Positions 49,791 through 58,662 of a stretch of DNA of 64,000 nucleotides are shown here, piece after piece. The notes under the pieces were generated by a model. The model was not told the origin of the DNA. It made no database searches and was given only the letters and a program-made list of their open reading frames with translations. Positions within the stretch are counted from its first letter, which is position 1; each line of letters opens with the position of its first letter. The stretch is from positions 372,001 to 436,000 of the forward strand of contig CAVQQQ010000001.1 in NCBI GenBank assembly GCA_963715025.1, written 5' to 3'. This DNA is from DASSJT01 sp963715025 (lineage in GTDB: Bacteria; Actinomycetota; Actinomycetes; Actinomycetales; Dermatophilaceae). The position numbers and the translations under genes are program-made.

Positions 49791-50709
49791 GGCTGATCCT
49801 CGGGTCGAGCACACCGTAGAGCAGGTCGACCACCAGGTTGGCGACCAGGAAGACGAGCACAAGCGCAGTCACCGCGCCGACGACCGCGACGCCGTCGTGG
49901 GCGTTGATGCCGCGGTAGATGTAGCTCCCGACACCCGGGATGTTGAAGATGCGCTCGGTGACGATCGCGCCGCCGAGCAGGGTGCCGAAGTCAATGCCGA
50001 TGAACGTCACGACGGGAATCAGTGAGTTGCGCAGGGCGTGCACGCCGATGGCACGGCGGCGGGTGAGCCCCTTGGAGACAGCCGTTCGCACATAGTCGGC
50101 GCGGAGGTTCTCGACCAGGTTGGTGCGGGTCAGGCGCGCGACGTAGGCCACCGAGAGCGAGCCGAGCACCATGGCGGGCAGAAGCAGTTCGTAGACGGTC
50201 GCCTCGGAGGAGACCGTGACCGGGAAAAGTCCCAGTTTGACGCCGAGGAAGTACTGCGCTGTGGCACCGATGACGAAGACGGGGATCGAGATCACGGCAA
50301 GGGTGCTCACCAGGACCAGGTTGTCGATGAATTTGCCCTTGCGTATGCCGGCGAGCACACCCGCGAGCACGCCCAGCACCGTCTCGAAGACGATCGCCAT
50401 GAAGGCGAGCTTGGCAGTGACCGGGTAGCGCTTCTGCAGGTCGTCCTTGACCGGGATCCCGTAGAAGTTGGTCCCGAGATCACCCTGAGCGAGGTTGCCG
50501 AGGTACTTCGTGTACTGGATGACCAAGGGGTCGTCGAGGTTGTGCTCGGCACGGAACTTCGCGACGTATTGCGCGGAGCAGGGGCGGTCACCGCACTTGC
50601 CCGCAGTGGGGTCACCCGGGAGGGCAAAGACCATGGCGAAGATCAGGAACGTCGCGCCGAGCACGACGGGGATCATCTGAAGCACTCGCCGAATGATGTA
50701 CTTGCCCAT
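49783..50709 (-). CDS. Peptide ABC transporter permease (OppB/DppB type)
   Basis: 308 residues with six membrane helices. N terminus MGKYIIRRVLQMIPVVLGAT is typical; the ATPase-contact loop is VSKGLTRRRAIGVHALRNSL. A short insert with two cysteines, GKCGDRPCSAQ, lies in the first periplasmic loop. ATG at 50709 has TAGGAGG 6 nt upstream. Confidence 0.93.
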   Translation of the reverse strand: MGKYIIRRVLQMIPVVLGATFLIFAMVFALPGDPTAGKCGDRPCSAQYVAKFRAEHNLDDPLVIQYTKYLGNLAQGDLGTNFYGIPVKDDLQKRYPVTAKLAFMAIVFETVLGVLAGVLAGIRKGKFIDNLVLVSTLAVISIPVFVIGATAQYFLGVKLGLFPVTVSSEATVYELLLPAMVLGSLSVAYVARLTRTNLVENLRADYVRTAVSKGLTRRRAIGVHALRNSLIPVVTFIGIDFGTLLGGAIVTERIFNIPGVGSYIYRGINAHDGVAVVGAVTALVLVFLVANLVVDLLYGVLDPRISHD

Positions 50710-50936
50710 GTCACCTCCTAGAAAATCAGGCCCGGCCTGCGTGGGTGGCAAACGGGGCAGCTACCCGGATAGTAAGCCGGGTCGGAGCGGCTTGTCCGAG
50801 GGTCCGGGGCCACGGTACGCGCTGCAGTGCCGGTTCGGCCAAACAGACGGGGGTCCCCGGGGGCGGAAGGACGGAGTCGCAAGAGGCCGCGGCCAGCGGT
50901 GGTGGAGGTGGCACGGCATGCGTCTCCGGGCAGACC

Positions 50937-50969
50937 GTCGGCCTGCCAGCACGGGGCTGGCAGGCCGAC
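50937..50969 (-). terminator. Hairpin between binding-protein and permease genes
   Basis: Perfect 14-bp stem GTCGGCCTGCCAGC / GCTGGCAGGCCGAC with a 5-nt loop, 31 bp after the binding-protein stop. It probably stabilises or ends most binding-protein transcripts and lets a fraction continue into the permease genes. The remaining 230 bp to the next gene show no other clear element. Confidence 0.75.
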
Positions 50970-51000
50970 GACCCTGCGTGGGTCCTGGCAGTCAGGTCCC

Positions 51001-52641
51001 TTACTTCATCTGGATGGAGGCGAAGTCGATCGTGCCGAAGGCCGTGATCTTGACGTTCGTCACCTTGTCCGACCAGCCGAAGGTGGCGGTGGAGTACCAC
51101 ATCGGGATGGCCGGCATGTCCTGGGCGAGGAGCGCCTCGGCCTGCTGGTACTTCGCGTTCGCCGCAGCGGCGTCCGTGGCAGCGGCAGCCTCGTCGAGCA
51201 GCTTGTCGAAGGCCGGGTTGCTGTAGTCGCCGTCGTTGGAGGACGCGCCGGTCCTGAAGATCGGAGCCAGCCAGTTCTCGATCGACGGGTAGTCCATCTG
51301 CCAGCCGGTGCGGAACATGCCCTTCATCTTCCGGGCGTTGATCTGTGCGCGGAAGGTGGAGAAGTCCACGACCGGAGTGGCAACGCACTCAACACCCAGG
51401 GCGTTCTTGATCGAGTTGCAGGTGGCCTCGGTCCAGTCCTTGTGCGAGGCGTCCGCGTTGTAGGAGAGGGTGATCTTGCCACCCTTGAAGCCGCCGGCCT
51501 CCTGGAGGAGGGCCTTGGCCTTGGCCGGGTCGTACTTGCAGAACTCGCCACAGGCGTCGGCCTTGTAGCCGTCGACGACCGGTGACACCCAGCCGGTGGC
51601 CGGCTTGCGGGTGTTGTTGAAGATCTGCTTGACGATCTCGTCACGGTTGATCGCCATCGAGATGGCCTGGCGGATCTTCGGGTTGGCGTAGTTCGGGTCG
51701 ACCTTGGTCGGCGCGAAGGTGATGGTCTGGCCCACGCCGACCGTCTTCTGAGCGTTGCGGTCGGGGAGCTCCTGCTTGTACTTGTCGTCGATCAGCGCCG
51801 AGGAGGGAACCTCGTCGGTGACGTCGAGCTGGTTGGCGACGACGTCGTTGTACGCCGAGTCGGCGTCCTGGTAGATCTTGAAGGTGATCGCGTCCAGGGA
51901 GCCCTTGTTCTTGCCGGAGTAGTCGGCGAACTTGCTCAGCTTGATCTCCTGGTTCTTGGTCCAGGAGTCGAACTTGAACGGGCCGGCGCCGACAGGGTGC
52001 TCACCGAAGGCCTTCGGGTCCTTGAAGAACGACTCCGGCAGCGGCGAGAAGGCGCTGTAGCCGAGGCGAACCGGGAGGTTGGACACCTTCTCGGACGTCT
52101 TGATGGTGAAGGTGTAGTCGTCGACGACCTTCAGGCCGCTCATGGTCTGGGCCTTCGGCTTGGACTTGCAGTCCGCGTCAGCGCACTGGGTGTCGGCGAA
52201 GCCCTCGATCGGCTCGAAGAAGTAGGAGTTCAGCTGAGCGTTGGTGCCGAGCGCGGCGTAGTTCCAGGTGTCGACGAAGTTCTTCGCCTTGACCTCGGTG
52301 CCGTCCTGGAACTTGTAGCCCTTGACCAGCTTGACCGTGAAGTTCTGGTTGTCCGTGGTCTCGATCGACTCGGCGATGTCGTTCTCCGGAGCCGCGGTCT
52401 GCGCGTTGTAGTGCACGAGCTTGGCGAAGACCGCGTCGATGACGTTGCCACCGCAGGTCTCGTTGGTGTTGGCCGGGATGAGCGGGTTCTCGGGGTTGCA
52501 GCCCCGGACCGTAATCGAGCCGCCGGTCTTGCCGGTGGTCGTCGATCCGCCGGACGTGCCCGAATCTCCACCACAGCCTGCTGCGAGCAGGGCAATGGCG
52601 GAGATGCCGGCCACGGCCACCGTGCGAGCGGTTCCTCGCAT
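51001..52641 (-). CDS. Peptide ABC transporter substrate-binding lipoprotein (family 5)
   Basis: 546 residues. Signal peptide with lipobox LLAAGC (Cys23), a Gly/Ser/Thr linker, then an SBP_bac_5 domain with AMNRDEIVKQIFNN-type sequence (here ISMAINRDEIVKQIFNN) and AKALLQEAGGFKGGKI. Captures peptides outside the cell for the four downstream transporter proteins. The mature N terminus has paired cysteines (GCNPENPLIPANTNETCGG), probably a disulfide. ATG at 52641 with AGGAGG upstream. Confidence 0.95.
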   Translation of the reverse strand: MRGTARTVAVAGISAIALLAAGCGGDSGTSGGSTTTGKTGGSITVRGCNPENPLIPANTNETCGGNVIDAVFAKLVHYNAQTAAPENDIAESIETTDNQNFTVKLVKGYKFQDGTEVKAKNFVDTWNYAALGTNAQLNSYFFEPIEGFADTQCADADCKSKPKAQTMSGLKVVDDYTFTIKTSEKVSNLPVRLGYSAFSPLPESFFKDPKAFGEHPVGAGPFKFDSWTKNQEIKLSKFADYSGKNKGSLDAITFKIYQDADSAYNDVVANQLDVTDEVPSSALIDDKYKQELPDRNAQKTVGVGQTITFAPTKVDPNYANPKIRQAISMAINRDEIVKQIFNNTRKPATGWVSPVVDGYKADACGEFCKYDPAKAKALLQEAGGFKGGKITLSYNADASHKDWTEATCNSIKNALGVECVATPVVDFSTFRAQINARKMKGMFRTGWQMDYPSIENWLAPIFRTGASSNDGDYSNPAFDKLLDEAAAATDAAAANAKYQQAEALLAQDMPAIPMWYSTATFGWSDKVTNVKITAFGTIDFASIQMK

Positions 52642-52910
52642 GGATGTCCTCCTGTTGTTCGGTCAGCCGCCTGCGGTGAGCGGGCGGAGGTCCGAGCCAC
52701 CCCCGAGCGGGCGCAGCTCAATAACGCGCAAAGCGTTGTGTGTGAGGCCCATACAAGACCACACCGGAAGATATTGGGGTGTTCAGAGGCCAGACGAAAT
52801 AGAAATGTGACCGACCCACGTCGCACTCGTTACTTTTCCCGCAGGGCCCCCGAGGACCGATGCCGGAGAGCGATCCGGCCGTGCTCGCGGTCGGCGGCGC
52901 AGCCAGCCGC

Positions 52911-52916
52911 TAGCGT
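52911..52916 (+). promoter_or_regulatory. Likely leaderless -10 box TAGCGT for hisN
   Basis: TAGCGT, 7 nt, then GTG at 52924. Same box and spacing as before the oxidoreductase at 2339. The 282-bp divergent region 52642-52923 must also hold the transporter promoter, which I could not place. Confidence 0.5.
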
Positions 52917-52923
52917 TGCGCAA

Positions 52924-53718
52924 GTGCCCACCTATGACGACGACCTGCGGTTCGCGCACACGCTCGCCGACGCCGCGGAGAAGATCACCATGTCGCGGTT
53001 CAGGGCCGTCGACCTCGTGGTGGAGTCCAAGCCCGACCTCACCCTCGTGAGCGATGCCGACCGCAATGCCGAGGACCTCGTCAGGGGCATCCTCAAGCGG
53101 CAGCGGCCGAGGGACGCCGTCGAGGGCGAGGAGTACGAAACCACCGGGCACGGTCCTCGCCGGTGGGTGATCGACCCCATCGACGGCACCCACAACTTCA
53201 TCCGGGGCGTTCCGGTCTGGGCAACCCTCATCGCGCTGGTCGACAACGAGAAACCGATCCTGGGCATCGTGGCCGCCCCTGCCCTGGGGCGGCGCTGGTG
53301 GGCCGCGACCGGGTCCGGAGCGTGGTCGGGACGCACTCTCGCCGCGGCCAAGCGGGTGTCGGTGTCGAAGGTGAGGCGCCTCGCGGACGCGTCGCTGTCG
53401 TACTCGAGCATCACCTCGTGGGCCGCCGTGCACCGGCAGCGGGCGTTCCTCGACCTCGCGGGAAACTGCTGGCGCACCCGGGCCTACGGCGACTTCTGGT
53501 CATACATGCTGGTCGCCGAGGGCGCCGTCGACATCGCCGCGGAGCCCGAGCTCGCGCTCTACGACATGGCGGCGCTGGTGCCGATCGTGACCGAGGCGGG
53601 CGGACGGTTCACTTCGCTCGACGGCCGGGACGGCCCGTGGGGCGGCAACGCCGTGGCGACGAACGGCGCACTTCACGACGAAGTCCTCGCCCGCCTCTCC
53701 CGCCTCGACGAGGCGTGA
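52924..53718 (+). CDS. hisN: Histidinol-phosphatase, IMPase type
   Basis: 264 residues, inositol-monophosphatase fold. Metal-binding motifs are GEEYE (Glu), WVIDPIDGTHNFIRG (Asp-x-Asp-Gly-Thr) and LALYDMAALVPIVTEAGG (Asp). The segment GVPVWATLIALVDNEKP and the WWAATG stretch follow the HisN group of actinobacteria rather than SuhB. Start GTG at 52924 begins the family sequence; reading frames that extend further upstream are not supported. Confidence 0.88.
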   Translation: MPTYDDDLRFAHTLADAAEKITMSRFRAVDLVVESKPDLTLVSDADRNAEDLVRGILKRQRPRDAVEGEEYETTGHGPRRWVIDPIDGTHNFIRGVPVWATLIALVDNEKPILGIVAAPALGRRWWAATGSGAWSGRTLAAAKRVSVSKVRRLADASLSYSSITSWAAVHRQRAFLDLAGNCWRTRAYGDFWSYMLVAEGAVDIAAEPELALYDMAALVPIVTEAGGRFTSLDGRDGPWGGNAVATNGALHDEVLARLSRLDEA

Positions 53719-53802
53719 GCTGCGGGCAACGCACGGCTCAGGTCACGAGCGGGACGCGCGCCCACCAGCTGGGCCCCTCGGCATGCGTCACAGGGCATGG
53801 CG

Positions 53803-54402
53803 TCACGGGCCGGCTTGCGCGTAGAGCGCACACATTTCCGCGACCCTCCCGGCGAACTCCTCAGGTGGGGCCTTCAGGCCCGATTGGAGGATGTAGCCCA
53901 TAGTCACGCGACCCAGTGCACTGATGGCGAACGACATCCGCTCGACATCGTGGTCGGGGAAGCGCCCGGTGTAGTACGGCAGCTGCACCTCGAGGGCGCG
54001 GGGCAGCACCCGCGTAGCCACGTCCTGGCCCCCGGGAACAACCCCCCTCCGGTTCTCGTCATCGGTGATCAGGGCGGCGAGGAACGGACGCTCCTCCGCC
54101 TGCCGCACCGCAGCGAGTGCCGCCGCCTGAAAGCACGCACGCAGGTCGCCGTCGACACCGTCTAGGGCCGACCGGAGCTGGGCGAAGTAGTCATCGGAGG
54201 TGTAGGCGATGAGGGCCTCCCCCAGCGCTTCCTTGCTGGGGAACTCCTTGTAGAGCGTGGGGCGCGACACCCCCGCCTCGGCCGCAACGTCCTGCACCCT
54301 CGTCTGTCGCCACCCATGCTCGACGGCATGGGCGCGCGCCGCCGCGAGGATGCGCGCACGTGTGGCCTGCCGTCGTGGCGAGTAGCCCGCCGAAGACGTC
54401 AT
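53803..54402 (-). CDS. TetR family transcriptional regulator
   Basis: 199 residues. N-terminal helix-turn-helix: ATRARILAAARAHAVEHGW, then VQDVAAEAGVSRPTLYKEFP. The C-terminal ligand domain is of no named subgroup. ATG at 54402 lies 9 bp after the M16 peptidase stop, so it may be co-transcribed with the two peptidases and control them or a neighbouring gene. No operator was identified. Confidence 0.9.
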   Translation of the reverse strand: MTSSAGYSPRRQATRARILAAARAHAVEHGWRQTRVQDVAAEAGVSRPTLYKEFPSKEALGEALIAYTSDDYFAQLRSALDGVDGDLRACFQAAALAAVRQAEERPFLAALITDDENRRGVVPGGQDVATRVLPRALEVQLPYYTGRFPDHDVERMSFAISALGRVTMGYILQSGLKAPPEEFAGRVAEMCALYAQAGP

Positions 54403-54411
54403 GGACGGATC

Positions 54412-55758
54412 CTAGGCAGGAACGACCGACACGTCTCCCATTCCGAGATCGGAGACTTCGTCGGCGATCGCCGAGGCGTCGCCGACCAGGATGATGGTCC
54501 ACGCGCCGTCGGCGAACCGGGAGTATGCCGTGGCGAGGTCGTCCGGTGTCAGGTAGCGCATTTCCTGCAGGGTGCGGGTCGTGAACGTGGTGTCGAGATC
54601 GTCGAGGGCCATGCTGGCTGCCTCGTCGGCGATGGAGTCTGCGGTGGCATAGCGGCCTGGGGCCGTCTTGCCAAGGAAGTCCACCCCCGATCGCACCTCG
54701 TCCTCGGTGAACCCCTCGCGTGCGGCGTTGAGGAGGCCGACCACGAGCCCCAGCGACTCAATGGTGGCGTCGGCCCTGACCGACCCGGTCGTCATGAACA
54801 GGCCGCCTCGGCGGCGGGGCCGGTAGGAGGCGCGGATCCCGTAGGTGTACCCCTTGTCCTCTCTCAGCACAACGTCCAGGCGGGATGTCGGCGATCCCCC
54901 GATGACGAACCCCAGCACCGGATAGGCCGCCCAGCCCTCAACCCGCCGGTCGGGTCCGATCCCGCCGATGGCGAGCTCGGTCTGCACCGAGCCTGGGCGG
55001 TCGACGACAACCACGCGCGCGGCGTCTGAGGCGCGCCGGGGAGGTTGGTCGGCGACCACCGCGCGCCGCTCGGCCCCGGTCCACACGCCGAGGGTCTCAC
55101 CCACGAGCGCGACGCAGTCGAGGGCGGAGAGGTCGCCGGCCACCGCCACCGTCGCCCCGCGCGCACCTACGTGCTCCCTGTGAAAGGCGACGATGTCCTC
55201 GCGGGTGATCGCCGCGATGGTGTCGGCCGATCCCGCGGTGGGCCGGGAGGCCCGCTCCGAGGAGTCGAAGTACGTGGCGATGAACTCGCGCGCCGCCCGG
55301 TGGGGGGCCAGAGCGCGTTCCTGCTCGATCTCGGCGAGCCTGGTACGGACGTGCCGGTGGACCTCCGCCTCGGGGAAGGCTGCCTCGGCGAGCGCCTGCC
55401 TGAGCAGGTCGAGCGCCTGGGGCAGCGATCGCTTGGGCACGTCGAGGTCGACTCCGAGGCCTCCGTCGGACATGCCCGCCCCCAGCGCGATGCCCTTGCG
55501 CTCCAGGAGCTCGGCAAAGGCCTCGGCGGTATGCCGGGTGGTGCCTTCGTCGAGCAGCCGCGCCATGAGCGTGGCGATGCCCTCCTTGGCCCGGGGCTCC
55601 GCGACCAGCGGCAACGGGATCGCGACCCGGACCGAGATGACGTACTGGCCCGGCACGTCGTAGGCAAGCAGGCGCAGCCCGTTCGCGAACACGTGCTCGA
55701 CGGGTTCGGGGAAGGCCCAGGGCTCGGGGGGGGTGACCGGCGGACGGCGCTCGCTCAT
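54412..55758 (-). CDS. M16 peptidase-like protein, non-catalytic subunit
   Basis: 448 residues, two M16 domains. The place of the zinc motif HxxEH reads LMARLLDEGTTRHT, so zinc binding and catalysis are lost, while the rest of the fold (substrate-binding R/Y region YTYGIRASYRPRRRGG) is kept. Such proteins pair with a catalytic M16 subunit, as in mitochondrial processing peptidase. Start ATG at 55758 overlaps the catalytic gene stop (ATGA). Confidence 0.9.
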   Translation of the reverse strand: MSERRPPVTPPEPWAFPEPVEHVFANGLRLLAYDVPGQYVISVRVAIPLPLVAEPRAKEGIATLMARLLDEGTTRHTAEAFAELLERKGIALGAGMSDGGLGVDLDVPKRSLPQALDLLRQALAEAAFPEAEVHRHVRTRLAEIEQERALAPHRAAREFIATYFDSSERASRPTAGSADTIAAITREDIVAFHREHVGARGATVAVAGDLSALDCVALVGETLGVWTGAERRAVVADQPPRRASDAARVVVVDRPGSVQTELAIGGIGPDRRVEGWAAYPVLGFVIGGSPTSRLDVVLREDKGYTYGIRASYRPRRRGGLFMTTGSVRADATIESLGLVVGLLNAAREGFTEDEVRSGVDFLGKTAPGRYATADSIADEAASMALDDLDTTFTTRTLQEMRYLTPDDLATAYSRFADGAWTIILVGDASAIADEVSDLGMGDVSVVPA

Positions 55759-57035
55759 GCCACCGCCTCGGCCGCGACGAGGTGTGCGACGACTGCGCGG
55801 GACTCCGGCCTGAGCCAGATCGAGGCCGCGGAGCGCACCTGGTCGGGTGTGATCGCCAGCAACCGGTCCAGGTAGGTGTTGATGAACTGGGGGTCGCCGT
55901 GGAGCAGGACGTGCTGGCTGATCAGGTCGGCGCGCTCCTCCTGGCCGGCCAGGGCCGAGAGCCAGGACCGCTCCGCCTGGGCGCGGGCCGCCTCCATCTC
56001 CGCCTCGGACGGCCCCTCGGCAGCGAACCGCCCCAGCTCCTCGAGGGCGCGCGCCTCAACGTCGTCGGGATGTGCGCCGTCGGCGATGTCGAGGACGATG
56101 AAGCCGAGGGAAACCCCGTCGACGAATCCCATCGCGTGGGCCTGGACGGCGTTGGCGACCTGCTCGCGGCGCACGAGCCGCTGCACGAGGCGGGAGATGC
56201 CGAGCCCGCCGATCGCGTCGAGCGCCAGCGAGCAGGCGAACAGCTCGTCAGTGTTGTCCACGGGCAGGCGGAAGGCCAGGTGCAGACGGTCGTTGGGAAC
56301 CTCCTCGACGCGCTCGACCCGGACCGGCGACTCCAGTGGCGCCAGCGGGGCGACCGGGCCGCGGGGCGGCGCCGCCGAGGGCGGCAACTCGCCGAAATAG
56401 CGCTCCGCGGCGGCGAATCCCTGCTCAGGGGTGAGGTCGCCGACCAGGCTCATCACCGTGTTGTTGGGCCCGTAATGGGTGCGGAAGAAGGCATGGACGT
56501 CGTCCAGGCTGGCGGCGTCGAGGTCCTCCATCGAGCCAATTGTCGGGTGGTGGTAAGGGTGCCCCTTGGGGAACACCGCGGCATACACCTCGATGAGGGC
56601 GTGCCCGTAGGGCACGTTGTCATAGCGCTGTCGCTTCTCCTCCTTGACCACGTCGCGCTGGTTGTCGAGGTTCTCCTGGCTCACGGCGTCGAGCAGGTGG
56701 CCGTGGCGATCGGCCTCGAGCCAGAGAGCCAGGTCGAGCGCCCCCTTGGGGACGGTCTCGAAGTAGTTGGTGCGGTCGAACCACGTGGTGGCGTTGAGCC
56801 GCCCGCCCTCGGCCATCAGCGCCGCGAAGTGCTCGCCGCTCTTGACGTTGCGGGACCCCTGGAACATGAGGTGCTCGAAGAGGTGCGCGAAGCCGGTGCG
56901 CCCTGGCGCCTCGTGGCGTGAGCCGACGTTGACCCAGAGATTGACGGTGACGTTCGGCACGCTCGAGTCCGGCGACACGACGACCCGCAGCCCGTTGGCC
57001 AGGGTGCGCTGCGCGATCGGATAGTCCAAGGGCAT
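55755..57035 (-). CDS. M16 family zinc peptidase, catalytic subunit
   Basis: 426 residues. Inverted zinc motif HLFEHLMF (HxxEH) with the distal glutamate in VVKEEKRQRYDN. Two M16 domains. Cytosolic by sequence (no signal peptide). Forms a likely heterodimer with the following gene. ATG at 57035, 36 bp after the NDH-2 stop. Confidence 0.93.
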   Translation of the reverse strand: MPLDYPIAQRTLANGLRVVVSPDSSVPNVTVNLWVNVGSRHEAPGRTGFAHLFEHLMFQGSRNVKSGEHFAALMAEGGRLNATTWFDRTNYFETVPKGALDLALWLEADRHGHLLDAVSQENLDNQRDVVKEEKRQRYDNVPYGHALIEVYAAVFPKGHPYHHPTIGSMEDLDAASLDDVHAFFRTHYGPNNTVMSLVGDLTPEQGFAAAERYFGELPPSAAPPRGPVAPLAPLESPVRVERVEEVPNDRLHLAFRLPVDNTDELFACSLALDAIGGLGISRLVQRLVRREQVANAVQAHAMGFVDGVSLGFIVLDIADGAHPDDVEARALEELGRFAAEGPSEAEMEAARAQAERSWLSALAGQEERADLISQHVLLHGDPQFINTYLDRLLAITPDQVRSAASIWLRPESRAVVAHLVAAEAVA

Positions 57036-57071
57036 GCCCGCCAGCCTATGTGAATCTGCAAGCGTGCTCCC

Positions 57072-58466
57072 TCAGCCGGCCACCCGGCCCGATCCGGGGG
57101 TCGGTCTGTCGGCGGGGACGCGGGGCAGGGACGGGGCGTACTCGTCGCCGAGCTGGCTGATCGCGTTGCGTGCGAACACCTGCTGCTCGGTCACGGTCCG
57201 CTCGGACCGGCCGCGGCCGACGAAGCTGACGGCCCAGTGCATCAGCGTGGTCAGCCGGTGCTTGAACCCGATGATGTAGACGAGGTGCACGGCGAGCCAC
57301 AGCAGCCAGGCGACGAAGCCGGTGAAGCGCAGCCGCCCGATGCTCGCCACGGCGCTGAACCGCGAGATGGTGGCCATGCTGCCCTTGTCCTTGTAGGCGA
57401 AGGGTGGGGCAGGCGCCTCGCCGCCGAGGCGGCGCTTGATCTGGTCGGCGGCGTAGCGGGCGCCCTGGATGGCGACCTGGGCGACCCCCGGGTAGTTGTG
57501 CAGCGAGGCCATGTCGCCGACGACGAACACCTCGGGGTGGTCGGGCAGGGTCAGGTCGTCACGCACCGCGATGCGGCCCGCGCGGTCGAGCGCGGCACCA
57601 GTCTGCTCCGCGAGCTGGCGGCCGAGCGACGAGGCCTGCACTCCTGCTGCCCACACCTTGCACACGGACTCGATGCGGCGCCGGCTGCCGTCAGGGTCTT
57701 CGATGTCGATGCCGGTGTCGTCCATGCCGACGACCTTGGCGCCGAGCTGGACCTCGACGCCGATCTCGCGCAGCCGGTTGCGCGCGCGCTCACCGAGGTG
57801 GTCACCGAAGGTCGGGAGCACCTGCGGTGCGGCGTCGAGCAGCACCACGCGCGCATCGGCCGGGTTGATCCTGCGGAAGTCCTGGCGGAGGGTGCGCCGC
57901 GCGAGCTCGGAGATCTGCCCCGCCATCTCCACGCCCGTGGGGCCGGCACCGATGACGACGAACGTCATCAGCCGCTCGATCTCCGCCGGAGAGCTGGCGA
58001 GCTCGGCCCACTCGAAGGCGCCGAAGATCCGGCCACGCAGCTCGAGGGCGTCGTCGATGCTCTTCATGCCTGGGGCGAAGCGGGCGTACTCGTCGTGCCC
58101 GAAGTAGGACTGGCCTGCGCCTGCCGCCACGATGAGGCTGTCGTAGGGCGTCACCGTCTCGCGGTCGAGGACCCGCGAGGTGACCGTCCTGGCCGCCAGG
58201 TCGACGCTCGTCACATTGCCGAGGAGGACCCGGGCGTTCTTCTGGCGCTTGAGCACCTCGCGAGTGGCCGGCGCGATCTCCCCTTCGGACAGGATGCCGG
58301 TGGCCACCTGGTAGAGCAGGGGCTGGAAGAGGTGGCTGGTCGTCCGGGCGATCAGGGTCACGTCGACGTCCGCCCGCTTGAGGGCCTGGGTGCCGAACAA
58401 GCCACCGAAGCCCGAGCCGATCACCACGACCCGGTGTCTGAGCGGCGGGTCCTGCGCTGTGCCCAT
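57072..58466 (-). CDS. ndh: Type II NADH dehydrogenase (NAD(P)/FAD-dependent oxidoreductase)
   Basis: 464 residues. FAD loop VVVIGSGFGGLFGTQAL, NADH loop FVVIGAGPTGVEMAGQI and second FAD motif VFVVGDMASLHNYPG. A C-terminal hydrophobic hairpin (FTGFVAWLLWLAVHLVYIIG) attaches it to the membrane, where it feeds electrons to menaquinone without pumping. ATG at 58466 with AGGAGG 6 nt upstream; an upstream in-frame start at 58529 is not supported. Confidence 0.92.
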   Translation of the reverse strand: MGTAQDPPLRHRVVVIGSGFGGLFGTQALKRADVDVTLIARTTSHLFQPLLYQVATGILSEGEIAPATREVLKRQKNARVLLGNVTSVDLAARTVTSRVLDRETVTPYDSLIVAAGAGQSYFGHDEYARFAPGMKSIDDALELRGRIFGAFEWAELASSPAEIERLMTFVVIGAGPTGVEMAGQISELARRTLRQDFRRINPADARVVLLDAAPQVLPTFGDHLGERARNRLREIGVEVQLGAKVVGMDDTGIDIEDPDGSRRRIESVCKVWAAGVQASSLGRQLAEQTGAALDRAGRIAVRDDLTLPDHPEVFVVGDMASLHNYPGVAQVAIQGARYAADQIKRRLGGEAPAPPFAYKDKGSMATISRFSAVASIGRLRFTGFVAWLLWLAVHLVYIIGFKHRLTTLMHWAVSFVGRGRSERTVTEQQVFARNAISQLGDEYAPSLPRVPADRPTPGSGRVAG

Positions 58467-58662
58467 CGTCGCCTCCTGAACGCGGAGGACGGCCGACCCG
58501 TGCGTCGGCCGTCCACTGTGACGGTGCATTTACGAGAACAAGGCTAGTGCGTGCGGTATGCCGGCCAGCCGGCCCCGTGGGCGCCGTGCGACCCAGGTCA
58601 CGGCCGGGTGACCAGGGGGCTGGGGCGGGCTTCAGCCTGTGGTCGTGGACGTGGCCGAAGGG

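Noticed and set aside
47760..49796. 678-codon frame antisense to the peptide transporter genes
   Set aside because: Covers four unmistakable transporter genes on the other strand; composition is that of reverse-complemented GC-rich codons.
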